Source: an uncultured Lachnospiraceae bacterium (GTDB lineage Bacteria > Bacillota > Clostridia > Lachnospirales > Lachnospiraceae). Taken from it: DNA of 64,000 bases. The stretch lies in the NCBI GenBank assembly GCA_948470335.1, contig CAOKOL010000005.1, positions 83,357-147,356 on the forward strand, read 5' to 3'. Positions 17,129-26,943 of the stretch are shown piece by piece. Numbering within the stretch: the first letter of the stretch is position 1; every line of letters starts with the position of its first letter. The notes below the pieces were generated by a model. It saw nothing but the letters and a program-made list of their open reading frames with translations, did no database searches and was not told the origin of the DNA. The position numbers were made by a program, and so were the translations under genes.

Positions 17129-19337
17129 ATTTCCCGCTGCCTTTTCCTGTTCGTTTCACCCATCCGGACAGCCGCTCTCTGTTCCGATATCCCAGAAGCC
17201 CCAGAAAAGCCCCGATCGTAACGGCATAACCGACCCAGAAAATTTTCTTCCCCACAAACTTCACGGTAATCACCTGCTCCTCAGGGGAAGCCGGCAGATT
17301 CACGCGGATTCGGTTGTTGCTGCCGGTCGCAACGGGCAGCCGCTGTCCCTGTTCGTTAAAGGCGCCGTATCCGGGATAATTAAAAATCGGCACGTCCATA
17401 TACTGCCCCTCCTGCTGACAGAGCAGGCGAATTTCCGCCCGGTTTCCCTCCAGCGTATAATCGATGATACTGACCTTCGATTCGTCGGACTCATACACCC
17501 AGCGGTTCAGATCGCCGAAGTCCGTATCCCTTATAAAATACTCTTTGACCGTGGCCACCATAGGCGTACCCGGCGGATAGGTCTTCCGCTCATTGGCAAA
17601 GGTGGTCACTATGGTCTGCATCGTAATCAACGCCGCCAGAAACAAAACACACGTCATCTGGGACGCATACTTTTTCAGCAGACCGCTTTCATACAGCCAG
17701 CCCACACCGGAAAACACCAGACAGGCATGGGCAATCACCAGGAAACGGTAGGGAAACTGAATGGTTTCCGTCACCTGATCGATAAAGTGGATGCGCTTCA
17801 ACAATTCCCAGGGAACAATATTCGTAATCAGCAGCGTAAATATAACGCCGCAGGCTGCCAGAACCGCCAGATACCCCTGCCTGCGGTCCTTATTTTTCTG
17901 TGTCAGCGAACCGATAATGCCAAACACCATACAGAGCAGGCCCACCGGCCCTAAGCTGTTTGTCTGCGGCCCTCTGCTGGAAGCGACTCTGGGCGTATGA
18001 ATCTGAAACAGCTCCGTCACGTACTGGACTGTTTTCATCCACCATCCGCCGTCATACATCGCACTTTCCAGATCCAAATTTCCCTGCATATAATAAACCA
18101 CAAAGGGAATCAGGTACCACGCGTTAAAAACCGCCACACAGCCAAGTATTTTCAGCAGCTCTTTCCACCGCTTTTCCTTAAAGAAAACGTCTGCATAAAA
18201 CAGCCCTGCCGTAACGGAAAAAATACTGACCATGATGCAGCTTAACATATGGCTTTGCAGCAATCCGCTGTAAGCGACGGCCAGATACCACCATTTCTTT
18301 CTGTCGCCCACAAGCAGCTCATAAAGCCCCAGAACCACCAGCGGCAGAAACATCATCGCCGTCACCTCTCCGAAAGCGGAACGCATCCACATGGAGCTGC
18401 CTACCCGGTACAGTCCTGTCATATAAAGCACGGCGATCAGCAGCGGAACAGATTTATGTTTTCCCAGCAGTTTTCTCGCCGTTATATACGCCATCCAGCC
18501 CGTACCCAGATTCACGGCACACATCAGCGACTTGTAACAAAACTCCACGGTAACCCCAAACATCCGCAGAATCGCCGCCGGATAAATAAACAGGTTGGGA
18601 TACAGTGCCTGCAGGTACCCGTAGCTGTTAACCGCATACGGATAAACGTATACCGGAAACTGCCCGTTCAAAAGACCGTCTTTAATCCCCTGAATTTTAT
18701 AGGCATGGTATGACATGTCATAGCTCCGGAATAAATCCGGCCTGAGGTAAGGCGCGCTCACCAGAAAGCCGGCTGCCGTAATCACCACTATGGCCGCAGC
18801 CGTTTCCTGAGAAACTTTTCCTTTATTGAAAAACAGAAGATAATAAAGGAGAAGAGCCAAAAGCGTCATCATCACCGCCAGAAAAACGTAATCATTGTTC
18901 AGCGGCCGGTCGCTTCCCACCTCCATGCCGCCTATGGTCACTGTCCCGGCCGCGCCTTTCTCCACATGCATCCGAAAATCCGTGGAATCCCGTTCCAGGC
19001 TGACCGGTATGCCCAGAGAAGCCGGAGTTTGTGTGACGGGCAGCTCCACCGACGCAAACTCTCTTTCATAAGCCTCCACCACCAGCCTGCTTCCCGGCGC
19101 GCTGGCCGTGTAATCAACCACAGCCACATAATCGCCCTTATTCAGAGAATAATACGCGGTGGTCAGCATACGCCCTTCCAGCCCGTCGCCCGCCGCATAC
19201 CGACCCTCCTGTTCCTCGCCCAATTCGACGGTCCAATAATCATGGGCGAATATAAAACGCCGGTTTGTAAAATGATGCCCCAGCATTCCCGCGATAAACA
19301 GAACGCTGAACATAATAAACAGTATCCTCTGTTTCAT
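17127..19337 (-). CDS. Large GT-C/YfhO-like membrane protein, paralog 1
   Basis: 736 residues: a membrane segment at the N-terminus (~5-22), a ~110-residue beta-rich extracytoplasmic domain (SAPGSRLVVEA, then a PVSLERDSTDFR strand), and about 12 further membrane helices from ~155. A conserved acidic/His loop (SYDMSYHAYKIQGI, ~215-228) sits where GT-C enzymes place the catalytic Asp, followed by YPNLFIYPAAILRM. The fold fits YfhO/6-pyruvoyl-tetrahydropterin-synthase-related membrane proteins, thought to be GT-C enzymes using lipid-linked sugars. A C-terminal beta domain carries NYPGYGAF and GSNNRIRV, then a last membrane helix. It is the third gene of a three-gene operon, 22 bases after paralog 2. 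Confidence 0.8.
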   Translation of the reverse strand: MKQRILFIMFSVLFIAGMLGHHFTNRRFIFAHDYWTVELGEEQEGRYAAGDGLEGRMLTTAYYSLNKGDYVAVVDYTASAPGSRLVVEAYEREFASVELPVTQTPASLGIPVSLERDSTDFRMHVEKGAAGTVTIGGMEVGSDRPLNNDYVFLAVMMTLLALLLYYLLFFNKGKVSQETAAAIVVITAAGFLVSAPYLRPDLFRSYDMSYHAYKIQGIKDGLLNGQFPVYVYPYAVNSYGYLQALYPNLFIYPAAILRMFGVTVEFCYKSLMCAVNLGTGWMAYITARKLLGKHKSVPLLIAVLYMTGLYRVGSSMWMRSAFGEVTAMMFLPLVVLGLYELLVGDRKKWWYLAVAYSGLLQSHMLSCIMVSIFSVTAGLFYADVFFKEKRWKELLKILGCVAVFNAWYLIPFVVYYMQGNLDLESAMYDGGWWMKTVQYVTELFQIHTPRVASSRGPQTNSLGPVGLLCMVFGIIGSLTQKNKDRRQGYLAVLAACGVIFTLLITNIVPWELLKRIHFIDQVTETIQFPYRFLVIAHACLVFSGVGWLYESGLLKKYASQMTCVLFLAALITMQTIVTTFANERKTYPPGTPMVATVKEYFIRDTDFGDLNRWVYESDESKVSIIDYTLEGNRAEIRLLCQQEGQYMDVPIFNYPGYGAFNEQGQRLPVATGSNNRIRVNLPASPEEQVITVKFVGKKIFWVGYAVTIGAFLGLLGYRNRERLSGWVKRTGKGSGK

Positions 19338-19359
19338 CTTATACTTGTTCCCCCTGCTT

Positions 19360-21561
19360 TCATCCTGGATTTCGTTTCTGTCTTATTTTGTTTCCCAGCC
19401 GGCGCAGCCTCTTCCGGTTCAGATAACCCGCCGCCCAGCATACCGCCGCCAGCGTCACCCCGTAACCGACCCTGAAAATGTCCTCGCCCGCAAACCGTAC
19501 CGTAATCTCCTGCTCATGATCCGAAGGAGAGAGCGCTACCCGGACCCGGCTGTTGCTGCCGGTTTCAACGGGAAGACGGCCGCCGTCCCCGCGAAAAGCC
19601 TGATATCCCGGATAGTGAAACATAGGCGCCTCAATATATTGCCCCTCCTCCCGGCATGTCAGCCAGACCGTCGCCTTAGAGGGTTCCAGAACATAATCCC
19701 GGATCACCACCTTTTCCTCGTCGGAACTATAAATATAGCGGTTATAATCCGTATTATCCGCCCCTGCCGGAATATATTCCTCGGCAATCAGAACCAGCGG
19801 CCTGTCAGGCGGCGTAACTTTTCCGTAGCTGGCTGTCAGATTCACGATCTCCCACATCGGCAGCACCGCGGCCAGTACCAGAACGCTGCAGACTGCCGAA
19901 CGATATCTGACCAGAGCCTTCGTCTCAAACAGCCATCCCACCCCTGCCAGTAAAAAACAGAGGGTGGTAAAGACAAGAAAACGCCAGGGAAACTGCATTG
20001 TCTCCGCAATCCAGTCAATCACTGCCAGCTCTCTTAACTGTTTCCACGGAACCAGATTTGTCATCAGCACCGTAAAAATCACGCCGGCTGCCAGCAGCAC
20101 GGACAGAAATCTCTGCTTCTGATTTTTGTTTCTGTTTACCAGCACGCCCACGATCCCCGCCGTCATGCAGATCATCCCTGCCGGTCCTATGGTGTTGCTC
20201 CTCCATCTGTAGGTTCCGGGAAGTCCGGACACATAGCTCTGAAACAGCTCGGCCACATCCATCACATGAATAAACCAATCCTTATGCAGCTTCGAAAGAT
20301 TTAGATCCAGCCCCATATAGACGACAAAGGGAATCAAAAACCATGCGTTAAAAGCCAGAAGACAGCCGATCACTTTTAACAGCTCAATCCACCTTTTTTC
20401 CTTAAAAAACACATCCACATAAAAAAGCCCTGTGAGAACGGAAAAAATCAGAACCATCAGACAGCTCAGGACATGACTCTGAATCAGCCCGCTGTAACCC
20501 ACCGCCAGATACCACCATTTCTTCCGGTCCCCTGCCAGCAGCTCGTACAGTCCCACCGCAATCAACGGCAGAAACATCATTGCAATCAGTTCTCCCGCCG
20601 CGCCGCGCACCCACAGATTTGTTATTCTGTAGGGCGCTGTCAGGTAAAGAAACGCAAACAAAACAGGCGCCTGTCTGTGCTGCCCGATCAGCCTTTTGGA
20701 ACACCGGTACGCAATCCATGCGGTCCCCAGATTCACGGCAAACATCAGAGATTTATAGCAGGCGGCCGCAGACACGCCAAGCATCCTGAGAAACGCCGCC
20801 GGATATATAAATAAGCTGGGATAAAGCGCATTGAGATAGCCATACCCGTTAAAAGTATGGGGGAAAAAGTAAACGGGAAACTGTCCGCTTTTTATGGCAT
20901 CCCTGATTCCTTCTATTTTATAGGCATGATACTTCACATCGTCCGCAGAATAAAAACCGTTCCGAAACATCGGGGCGCTGATCAGAAAGCAGACCGCAAG
21001 AAGGAGCATCCCGTCCAGAACTGTCTCCGGCGGAATCCGCCCGTTGTTGATAAAGATCAGATAGTAAAGTCCGGCCAGCAAAAGCGCCGCCACAACAGCC
21101 AGATAAGTATAATCCTGACTGACCGGTTTATCACCGGTAATATCAATCTCCCACACCACCAGAGAGCACTCCGCAGGTTTACTGATATACAGACGGAAAT
21201 CCACGCAGTCTTTCTCAAGGCTTACCGGCACTTCCACCGTATCCACAGCTTCCCCGGCAGGCAGCTCCACTGTCATAAACGGACTCTCCGAAGTCTCCAC
21301 AACCAGCATTGCTCCCGGAGCGGAGGAATGAAATTTTACGGCCACCCTGTAGTCGCCCTGATCCAGAGAGTAATAAAGTGTTTCCAGAACCCTTCCTTCC
21401 GTCCCTTCGCCGGCCGTCAGAACGCCGTTCTCAATACTGCTTCCGGACTGCGCGCTCCACCGGTCTTCATCGCAGAGAATCGTATGGTTTGTGACGTTGT
21501 GCGCCAGGATACAGTAGATCAGCCCTATGCCAATGCAAAGAAATACGACTCTCAATCTCAT
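19360..21561 (-). CDS. Large GT-C/YfhO-like membrane protein, paralog 2
   Basis: 733 residues, collinear with paralog 1: N-terminal membrane segment, extracytoplasmic beta domain (HSSAPGAMLVVE), multi-span core with ADDVKYHAYKIEGI and YPSLFIYPAAFLRM, GDRKKWWYLAVGYSGL, and a C-terminal YPGYQAF/GSNSRVRV domain. It is closest to paralog 3 (shared SKLH/SKLQ region and the FRVGYGVTL end). Its ATG overlaps the stop of paralog 3 by four bases (ATGA), indicating translational coupling. A GGAGGG site lies upstream. Likely transfers sugars to a surface glycan; substrate unknown. Confidence 0.8.
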   Translation of the reverse strand: MRLRVVFLCIGIGLIYCILAHNVTNHTILCDEDRWSAQSGSSIENGVLTAGEGTEGRVLETLYYSLDQGDYRVAVKFHSSAPGAMLVVETSESPFMTVELPAGEAVDTVEVPVSLEKDCVDFRLYISKPAECSLVVWEIDITGDKPVSQDYTYLAVVAALLLAGLYYLIFINNGRIPPETVLDGMLLLAVCFLISAPMFRNGFYSADDVKYHAYKIEGIRDAIKSGQFPVYFFPHTFNGYGYLNALYPSLFIYPAAFLRMLGVSAAACYKSLMFAVNLGTAWIAYRCSKRLIGQHRQAPVLFAFLYLTAPYRITNLWVRGAAGELIAMMFLPLIAVGLYELLAGDRKKWWYLAVGYSGLIQSHVLSCLMVLIFSVLTGLFYVDVFFKEKRWIELLKVIGCLLAFNAWFLIPFVVYMGLDLNLSKLHKDWFIHVMDVAELFQSYVSGLPGTYRWRSNTIGPAGMICMTAGIVGVLVNRNKNQKQRFLSVLLAAGVIFTVLMTNLVPWKQLRELAVIDWIAETMQFPWRFLVFTTLCFLLAGVGWLFETKALVRYRSAVCSVLVLAAVLPMWEIVNLTASYGKVTPPDRPLVLIAEEYIPAGADNTDYNRYIYSSDEEKVVIRDYVLEPSKATVWLTCREEGQYIEAPMFHYPGYQAFRGDGGRLPVETGSNSRVRVALSPSDHEQEITVRFAGEDIFRVGYGVTLAAVCWAAGYLNRKRLRRLGNKIRQKRNPG

Positions 21562-23753
21562 AAATGTATATCCCTCCGGTTTCCGAGCCGCCGCAGCCGT
21601 TCTCTGTTACAATAGACAGCCGCCCATATCACTGCTGCCAGCGTAATGCCATAGCCGACCCGGAAAATATCCTCTCCCGTAAACCGCACCGTAATCTCCT
21701 GTACCTCCGAAGACGGAGAAAGGGGAACCCTGACCCGGTTGTTGCTGCCGGTTTCCGTAGGCAGTCTTGTTCCATTCCGGTCAAAAGCCTTATATCCCGG
21801 ATAATGAAACATCGGCGCCTCTATGTATTGCCCTTCCTCCCGGCAGACAAGCCAGACCGTAGCTTTCGAGGTTTCCAGTATATAGTCCTGAACCTCTACC
21901 TTTTCCTCATCTGAAAGGTAGATCATCCGTTTAAAATCCGTATAGTCCGATCCCGCCATCACATATTCAGGCGCCCTTGAAACAAGGGGTCTGTCCTGGG
22001 GCGTATAACCCCCTCTGCGCGCCGTCTCATTCACAATATCCCACATGGACAGCACCGCCGCCAGCAACAGAAGCGCGCAGACCATCGGGCGGTATCCGTC
22101 CAGCTTTTTATTCTGATACAGCCACTCCACACCCGCCAGCAGCAGACAGAGACTGACAAAGGCGAGAAAACGCCAGGGAAACTGCATCGTCTCCGTAACC
22201 CAGTCAATCAGCGCCGACTGCTTTAACAACTCCCAGGGCACCAGATTTGTCATCAGCACCATGAAGATCAGGCCGCAGAAAAACAAAACCGACAAAAATT
22301 TCTGTCTTTTATCTTTTTTTCTCTGTGACACGATGCCGGCGGCTCCCAGGATTAAACAGATTGTCCCCGCAATTCCCAGACTGTTGCTCCTCCAGAAATA
22401 TCTGCCGGGCAGTCTTCCTATATGGCTCTGGAAGATCTCGGCCAGAGCCATGGAATGATCATACCAGTCCATCTGCAGCTTCGATAAATCCAGATCCAGC
22501 CGCATATACACAAGAAACGGAATCAGATACCAGGCATTAAAAGCCAGCAGACATCCAATCACTTTCAGAAGTTCAATCCATCTCTTCTCTTTCAAAAAAA
22601 CATCCGCATAAAATATACCCACCGCAACCGAGAACATCAGCACCAGCAGACAACTGAGTACATGGCTCTGAATCAGGCCGCTGTAGCCGATCGCCAGATA
22701 CCACCATTTCTTCCGATCCCCCGCCAGCAGCTCATATAAGCCCACGGCAACCAGCGGCAGGAAGGCCATAGCCAGCAGTTCCCCCGCCGCAGACCGAACC
22801 CACAGATTGTTGATCCTGTAAGGCGCCAGCACCCAGAGCAGGGCAAATAAAAGAGGCGCCCATCTGCGCTCCTTTCCGAGCAGCCGTTTCGCCGCCCAGT
22901 ACGCGATCCAGGCCGTCGCCAGACTCGCCGCAAAAAACAGCGTTTTATAGCAGGTCATCGAAGACACACCCAAGATCCGCAGTAAAACAACCGGATAGAA
23001 AAACATGTTTGGGTAAAGTGCGTTCAGATAACCATATCCGCTGAACACATATGGAAGGAAATATACCGGAAACTGACCGTTTTTGATGCCGTCCCGCATT
23101 CCTTCTATTTTGTATATGTGATATCGCTGATCGTCTCCGTCATACATGCCGGTTCGGAACATTGGTGCGCTGATCAGAATACAAACAGCAAGCAGCAATA
23201 AAACCGAAAAAACCGTTTCCGGCGAAATATGGTTCCGATTGAGAAAAATCAGATAATAAAGCAAAGCTAAAACTATCGCCGACACCACGGCCAGGTAAGT
23301 ATAATCCTGATTCACCAGTCCCTCACTGGTAATGTCAATCTCCCATATGACTAACGCGCCTCCTATCGGTTTATTAATATACAGACGAAAGTCCACACTG
23401 TCCCTATCAAGGCTGACCGGAATCTCCAGCTCCTTTATTCCTTCTCCGGCAGGCAGCTCTACCGTCATAAGAGGACAGTCGAAGGTTTCCACGTTCAACT
23501 CCGCTCCAGGGGCGGAAGAATGGAATTTCACGGCAACCCTGTAGTCACCTTTATCCAGAGAATAATAAAAAGTTTCCATAACCCTTCCTTCCGCTCCTTC
23601 AGCGGCCGTCAGAACACCGTTCTCAACGCTGCCTCCCGACAGGCCGCTCCATCTGTCCGAATCGCAGGGAATCGTATGATTTGTAACATTATGCGCTAAA
23701 ATACAGCAAATAAATCCGATGCTGAAAAAAAGGAACAGCATTTTCAGTTTCAT
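21558..23753 (-). CDS. Large GT-C/YfhO-like membrane protein, paralog 3
   Basis: 731 residues from the ATG at 23753 (GGAGGAG eight bases upstream); upstream in-frame codons would run through the intergenic region and are rejected. Same layout as paralogs 1 and 2, with GDDQRYHIYKIEGM as the putative active loop, YPNMFFYPVVLLRI, and C-terminal YPGYKAF/GSNNRVRV. It is first in the three-gene operon and divergent from the CwlC-like amidase, with ~100 bases between the two starts. Confidence 0.8.
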   Translation of the reverse strand: MKLKMLFLFFSIGFICCILAHNVTNHTIPCDSDRWSGLSGGSVENGVLTAAEGAEGRVMETFYYSLDKGDYRVAVKFHSSAPGAELNVETFDCPLMTVELPAGEGIKELEIPVSLDRDSVDFRLYINKPIGGALVIWEIDITSEGLVNQDYTYLAVVSAIVLALLYYLIFLNRNHISPETVFSVLLLLAVCILISAPMFRTGMYDGDDQRYHIYKIEGMRDGIKNGQFPVYFLPYVFSGYGYLNALYPNMFFYPVVLLRILGVSSMTCYKTLFFAASLATAWIAYWAAKRLLGKERRWAPLLFALLWVLAPYRINNLWVRSAAGELLAMAFLPLVAVGLYELLAGDRKKWWYLAIGYSGLIQSHVLSCLLVLMFSVAVGIFYADVFLKEKRWIELLKVIGCLLAFNAWYLIPFLVYMRLDLDLSKLQMDWYDHSMALAEIFQSHIGRLPGRYFWRSNSLGIAGTICLILGAAGIVSQRKKDKRQKFLSVLFFCGLIFMVLMTNLVPWELLKQSALIDWVTETMQFPWRFLAFVSLCLLLAGVEWLYQNKKLDGYRPMVCALLLLAAVLSMWDIVNETARRGGYTPQDRPLVSRAPEYVMAGSDYTDFKRMIYLSDEEKVEVQDYILETSKATVWLVCREEGQYIEAPMFHYPGYKAFDRNGTRLPTETGSNNRVRVPLSPSSEVQEITVRFTGEDIFRVGYGITLAAVIWAAVYCNRERLRRLGNRRDIHL

Positions 23754-23856
23754 GATATATACTCCTCCAACTAGAAAAGATTCTTTCCGGACAAACTCAA
23801 AACGATTCCCTGCCGCATATCCTGATATAAATTGTATGTTCCGGGAGCAAACAGCT

Positions 23857-24615
23857 ATGGAAAAAATCATCATCGACGCCGGACACGGGGGAAGTGATCC
23901 GGGTACCGTATACAACGGACGGCTTGAAAAAAACGACAATCTGAGACTGGCGCTGGCCGTGGGGAACATTCTGTCCGACCACGGTGTCGACGTTTCCTAT
24001 ACGAGAACAACGGATGTCTATCACTCTCCTTACGAGAAGGCCATGATCGGAAATAACTCCAATGCCGACCTGTTTATCTCCATCCACCGAAACGCCGCAC
24101 AAAAACCCAATACCGGAACGGGAATCGAAACCCTGGTTTATGCCGATAAAGGAATCGCCGGACAACTGGCCAGAAATGTCAACCGCGAACTGGAAACCAC
24201 AGGCTTCCAAAACCGTGGCGTAATTGAACGGCCCGAACTGACCGTGCTGAACCGGACCGTTATGCCGGCCATCCTGATTGAAGCAGGATTTCTGAACAAC
24301 GATTCCGACAATCAGCGCTTTGACGCTAACCTGAACCAGATCGCCAAAGCCATCGCCGACGGCATTCTGGCCACACTGGGTTCCGAACCCTCAAAACCTG
24401 AAAAAATATACCGCGTCCAGGTAGGCGCCTACAAAAACAAAGATTATGCCAATCGACTGGCCGACCGGCTGAAAAGCGACGGATTCTCTGCCTTCGTGGC
24501 TTACCGTGACGGCTACTACCGGGTCCAGGCCGGCGCATTCACCAATCTTGACAATGCGGTTAACATGGAACGCCAGCTCCGCCGGGCCGGCTATGACACA
24601 TTTATCACCAGTTGA
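23857..24615 (+). CDS. N-acetylmuramoyl-L-alanine amidase (Amidase_3) with SPOR domain, CwlC-like
   Basis: 252 residues from the ATG at 23857 (GGGAG upstream). The Zn-amidase domain (~3-172) has the ligands in DAGHGG (His10), Glu24, SIHRNA (His77) and catalytic Glu141 in LIEAGFL. The C-terminal ~75 residues form a SPOR domain (two VQVGAY/VQAGAF repeats) that binds denuded glycan. There is no signal peptide, as in Bacillus CwlC/CwlH, the mother-cell amidases that lyse the sporangium after spore formation, so a late-sporulation role is likely. It is the only plus-strand gene inside a ~16 kb minus-strand glycan block and splits paralogs 3 and 4. Confidence 0.9.
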   Translation: MEKIIIDAGHGGSDPGTVYNGRLEKNDNLRLALAVGNILSDHGVDVSYTRTTDVYHSPYEKAMIGNNSNADLFISIHRNAAQKPNTGTGIETLVYADKGIAGQLARNVNRELETTGFQNRGVIERPELTVLNRTVMPAILIEAGFLNNDSDNQRFDANLNQIAKAIADGILATLGSEPSKPEKIYRVQVGAYKNKDYANRLADRLKSDGFSAFVAYRDGYYRVQAGAFTNLDNAVNMERQLRRAGYDTFITS

Positions 24616-24639
24616 TTTCTTCCCCGTCCCCAAAGACGA

Positions 24640-24699
24640 CCAGGCTCCGCAGCAGCACCTGTGCCGATTTCACAGGTTTCAGGCTGCGGAGCGGCCTGG
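24640..24699. terminator. Long hairpin between convergent genes
   Basis: Stacked stems CCAGGC/GCCTGG, CTCCGCAGC/GCTGCGGAG and CCTGTG/CACAGG form a ~26-bp interrupted stem between the amidase and paralog 4 stops. T-tracts are weak on both strands; probably a bidirectional terminator or transcript-end stabiliser. Confidence 0.55.
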
Positions 24700-24718
24700 G
24701 GATACAGCTTCTTTTCTG

Positions 24719-26908
24719 TCACCTGGTTTTTTTTCCTGTGCGCCTGCCCGTCCACTGACGCAGCCTTTTTCGATTGATATAGCCTATGGCCCAGACAACC
24801 GACGCCAGCGTTGCCGCATAGCCGCCCAGGAAAATCTTTTTCCCCGCAAACCGAAGGGTAATGGTCTGTTCTTCTGCGGAAGGCTGCAGCAGTACCCGCG
24901 CGCGGTTGTTGCTGCCCGTCTCAACAGGAAGCCTTGTACCATTCTGGTCATATGCCCGATAACCTGGATAGTTGAATATCGGGAACTCCACAAACTGGTT
25001 TTCCGTCTGCCCGGAAACCCGAAGCCTTGCCCCCTTTTTATCCCGGCCATAATCCGCAACCGTCACCTTTCCTTCATCGGAAGTCCGGGGGAAAGGCGCC
25101 AGATCGCCGGGATCCGTCCCCGCAAGCAGGCCCGTCTGCTCCACAGCCGCAGGCAGGGTATCTGCCGTCACCAGCGTCCCGAAGTCCACCTGCCAGTCCA
25201 CAACGTTTAACGTAGCCAGCATCGACGCCAAAACGGTTACTCCGCTTATATATACGGCATATTTTTTCAAAAACTGGCTTTGCGCCAGCCATCCCGTCCC
25301 CGCAAGCAGCAATGCCGCCGTCGCCGGGCCGAGAAACCGCCGGGAATACCCGATCAGCCCGGTCAGCCGGCCGATCCCCTTTACCTGTTCCAATAGCTGC
25401 CACGGCACAAGTGCGGTAGCCATAAAGGAAAAGCACACGCCGCCGGCCAGCAGAACAGACAGATATTTCTGCCGTTCATCTTTTTGTTTTTCCATCGTCA
25501 ACCCGGTCAGGGCAAAAAAACCGCAAAACAGCGCCGACAGTCCCAGATATCCGGCCTGTACTTCCTGGGCGGTCTTATTTGCGTCCATCAGCAGCAGATC
25601 CATCACATACAGCAGCCCGCCGCAAAAATCCACATCCTGCCCCGTCATGCTGACGCCGGCTTTCCAATATGACGCCAGCGGAACCAGATACCATGCGCTG
25701 AATGCCAGCACGCTTCCGGACACTTTCAAAAGCTCCATCCATCTTTTTTCCCTGAAAAATCTGTCGACATACCAGATGCCCATAAACAGGGAAAACAGGA
25801 CGGCGATCACAAAAGAAGGAATATGGCACTGGAGCAGACATCCGTATCCCACAGCCAGATACCACCACTTTTTCCGGTCACCCGCCAGCAGTTCATATAA
25901 ACCGGCCGCAATCAGAGGCAAGAACATCATTGCCAGCAATTCTCCCAGGTCAGACCGGTTCCACAGAACGGACACCCGATAAAAGGCCGTCAGATACAGA
26001 ACCGCAAAGAGCAGCGCCGGTTTTTCTTTCTGTCCAAAAAGCCGTTTTGCCGAAAAATATGCAATGATGCCGGTTCCCAGATTCACCGCAAACAAAAGAG
26101 ATTTATAGCTGGTAAGCAGAGATACGCCCGCCATCCGAAGAAATACCGCCGGATACAGAAACAGGCTGGGAAGCAGCCCGCCCGCTCTGCCGTAACCATT
26201 CATCCCATAAGGAAAAACATAGGCTGGAAACTGTCCGCTCTTCAGCGCATCTTTCATTCCTTCGATCCCGAACAGATAAGAAGTCAGATCGGAGCCTTTG
26301 AAAAGCTCCGATCTGAACATGGGCATACTGACAAAACAGGCCGCCGTCGCCAAAACCAGCGCCGTCAATAAATGCTTCCTGTCAATCCGGCCGCGGTTCA
26401 GGAATAACAGATAATAGAGAACCGCTGACAGCGCCGTCATAAGAACAGCCAGATAAATATAGTCGCAGTTGACAAGCTTCTCTCCCGCAATGTCAAATTC
26501 CCGGATCGACACCACGCCGCCCGGAGCCTTGTCCACATGGAATGAAACGCCTCCGCCCTCCTGCTCCAGAGTCATCGGAACCGATATGGATGTGATTTCT
26601 TCGCTGACCGGCAGCTCTATGTCCAGCACGGACATCCCCATTGCCTCCGCGGTGACCCGGCTGCCCGGAACAGAAGAAGAATAGAGCACCGTAACGGTAT
26701 AATTTCCTTTCCCCACCAGACATTTTCCGGAGTTCAGCATTCTGCCCTCCACATTCTCGCCTGCCGTCAGAATCCCCTTTTCTATTCCGCCGTTCCAGTT
26801 CTCCCACTTGCTCTGTTCACAGACAAACGTTTTGTTCCCCACATTCTGACATGCTACCCCGGCAATCAGCAAAATGCTGAAAACAACAAATAAAATCCTC
26901 TGTTTCAT
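24719..26908 (-). CDS. Large GT-C/YfhO-like membrane protein, paralog 4
   Basis: 729 residues with the same architecture as paralogs 1-3: N-terminal membrane segment, short beta domain (YSSSVPGSRVTAEA), ~12-span core with GDRKKWWYLAVGYGCLLQ, and the C-terminal NYPGYRAY/GSNNRARV domain. It is the most divergent copy: the loop that reads SYDMSYHAYKIQ in paralog 1 is KGSDLTSYLFGIEG, so the conserved His is absent and its activity may be altered or lost. It is separated from the other three by the amidase gene and lies 35 bases downstream of a PMT-type glycosyltransferase, likely in the same transcript. Confidence 0.78.
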   Translation of the reverse strand: MKQRILFVVFSILLIAGVACQNVGNKTFVCEQSKWENWNGGIEKGILTAGENVEGRMLNSGKCLVGKGNYTVTVLYSSSVPGSRVTAEAMGMSVLDIELPVSEEITSISVPMTLEQEGGGVSFHVDKAPGGVVSIREFDIAGEKLVNCDYIYLAVLMTALSAVLYYLLFLNRGRIDRKHLLTALVLATAACFVSMPMFRSELFKGSDLTSYLFGIEGMKDALKSGQFPAYVFPYGMNGYGRAGGLLPSLFLYPAVFLRMAGVSLLTSYKSLLFAVNLGTGIIAYFSAKRLFGQKEKPALLFAVLYLTAFYRVSVLWNRSDLGELLAMMFLPLIAAGLYELLAGDRKKWWYLAVGYGCLLQCHIPSFVIAVLFSLFMGIWYVDRFFREKRWMELLKVSGSVLAFSAWYLVPLASYWKAGVSMTGQDVDFCGGLLYVMDLLLMDANKTAQEVQAGYLGLSALFCGFFALTGLTMEKQKDERQKYLSVLLAGGVCFSFMATALVPWQLLEQVKGIGRLTGLIGYSRRFLGPATAALLLAGTGWLAQSQFLKKYAVYISGVTVLASMLATLNVVDWQVDFGTLVTADTLPAAVEQTGLLAGTDPGDLAPFPRTSDEGKVTVADYGRDKKGARLRVSGQTENQFVEFPIFNYPGYRAYDQNGTRLPVETGSNNRARVLLQPSAEEQTITLRFAGKKIFLGGYAATLASVVWAIGYINRKRLRQWTGRRTGKKTR

Positions 26909-26943
26909 TTTTTCACAATTCCTCCCAAAATATCCGGTATCCC

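Noticed and set aside
23754..23969. Extended N-terminus of paralog 3
   Set aside because: It would overlap the amidase start region; the ATG at 23753 has a strong GGAGGAG site and begins the membrane segment shared by all paralogs.
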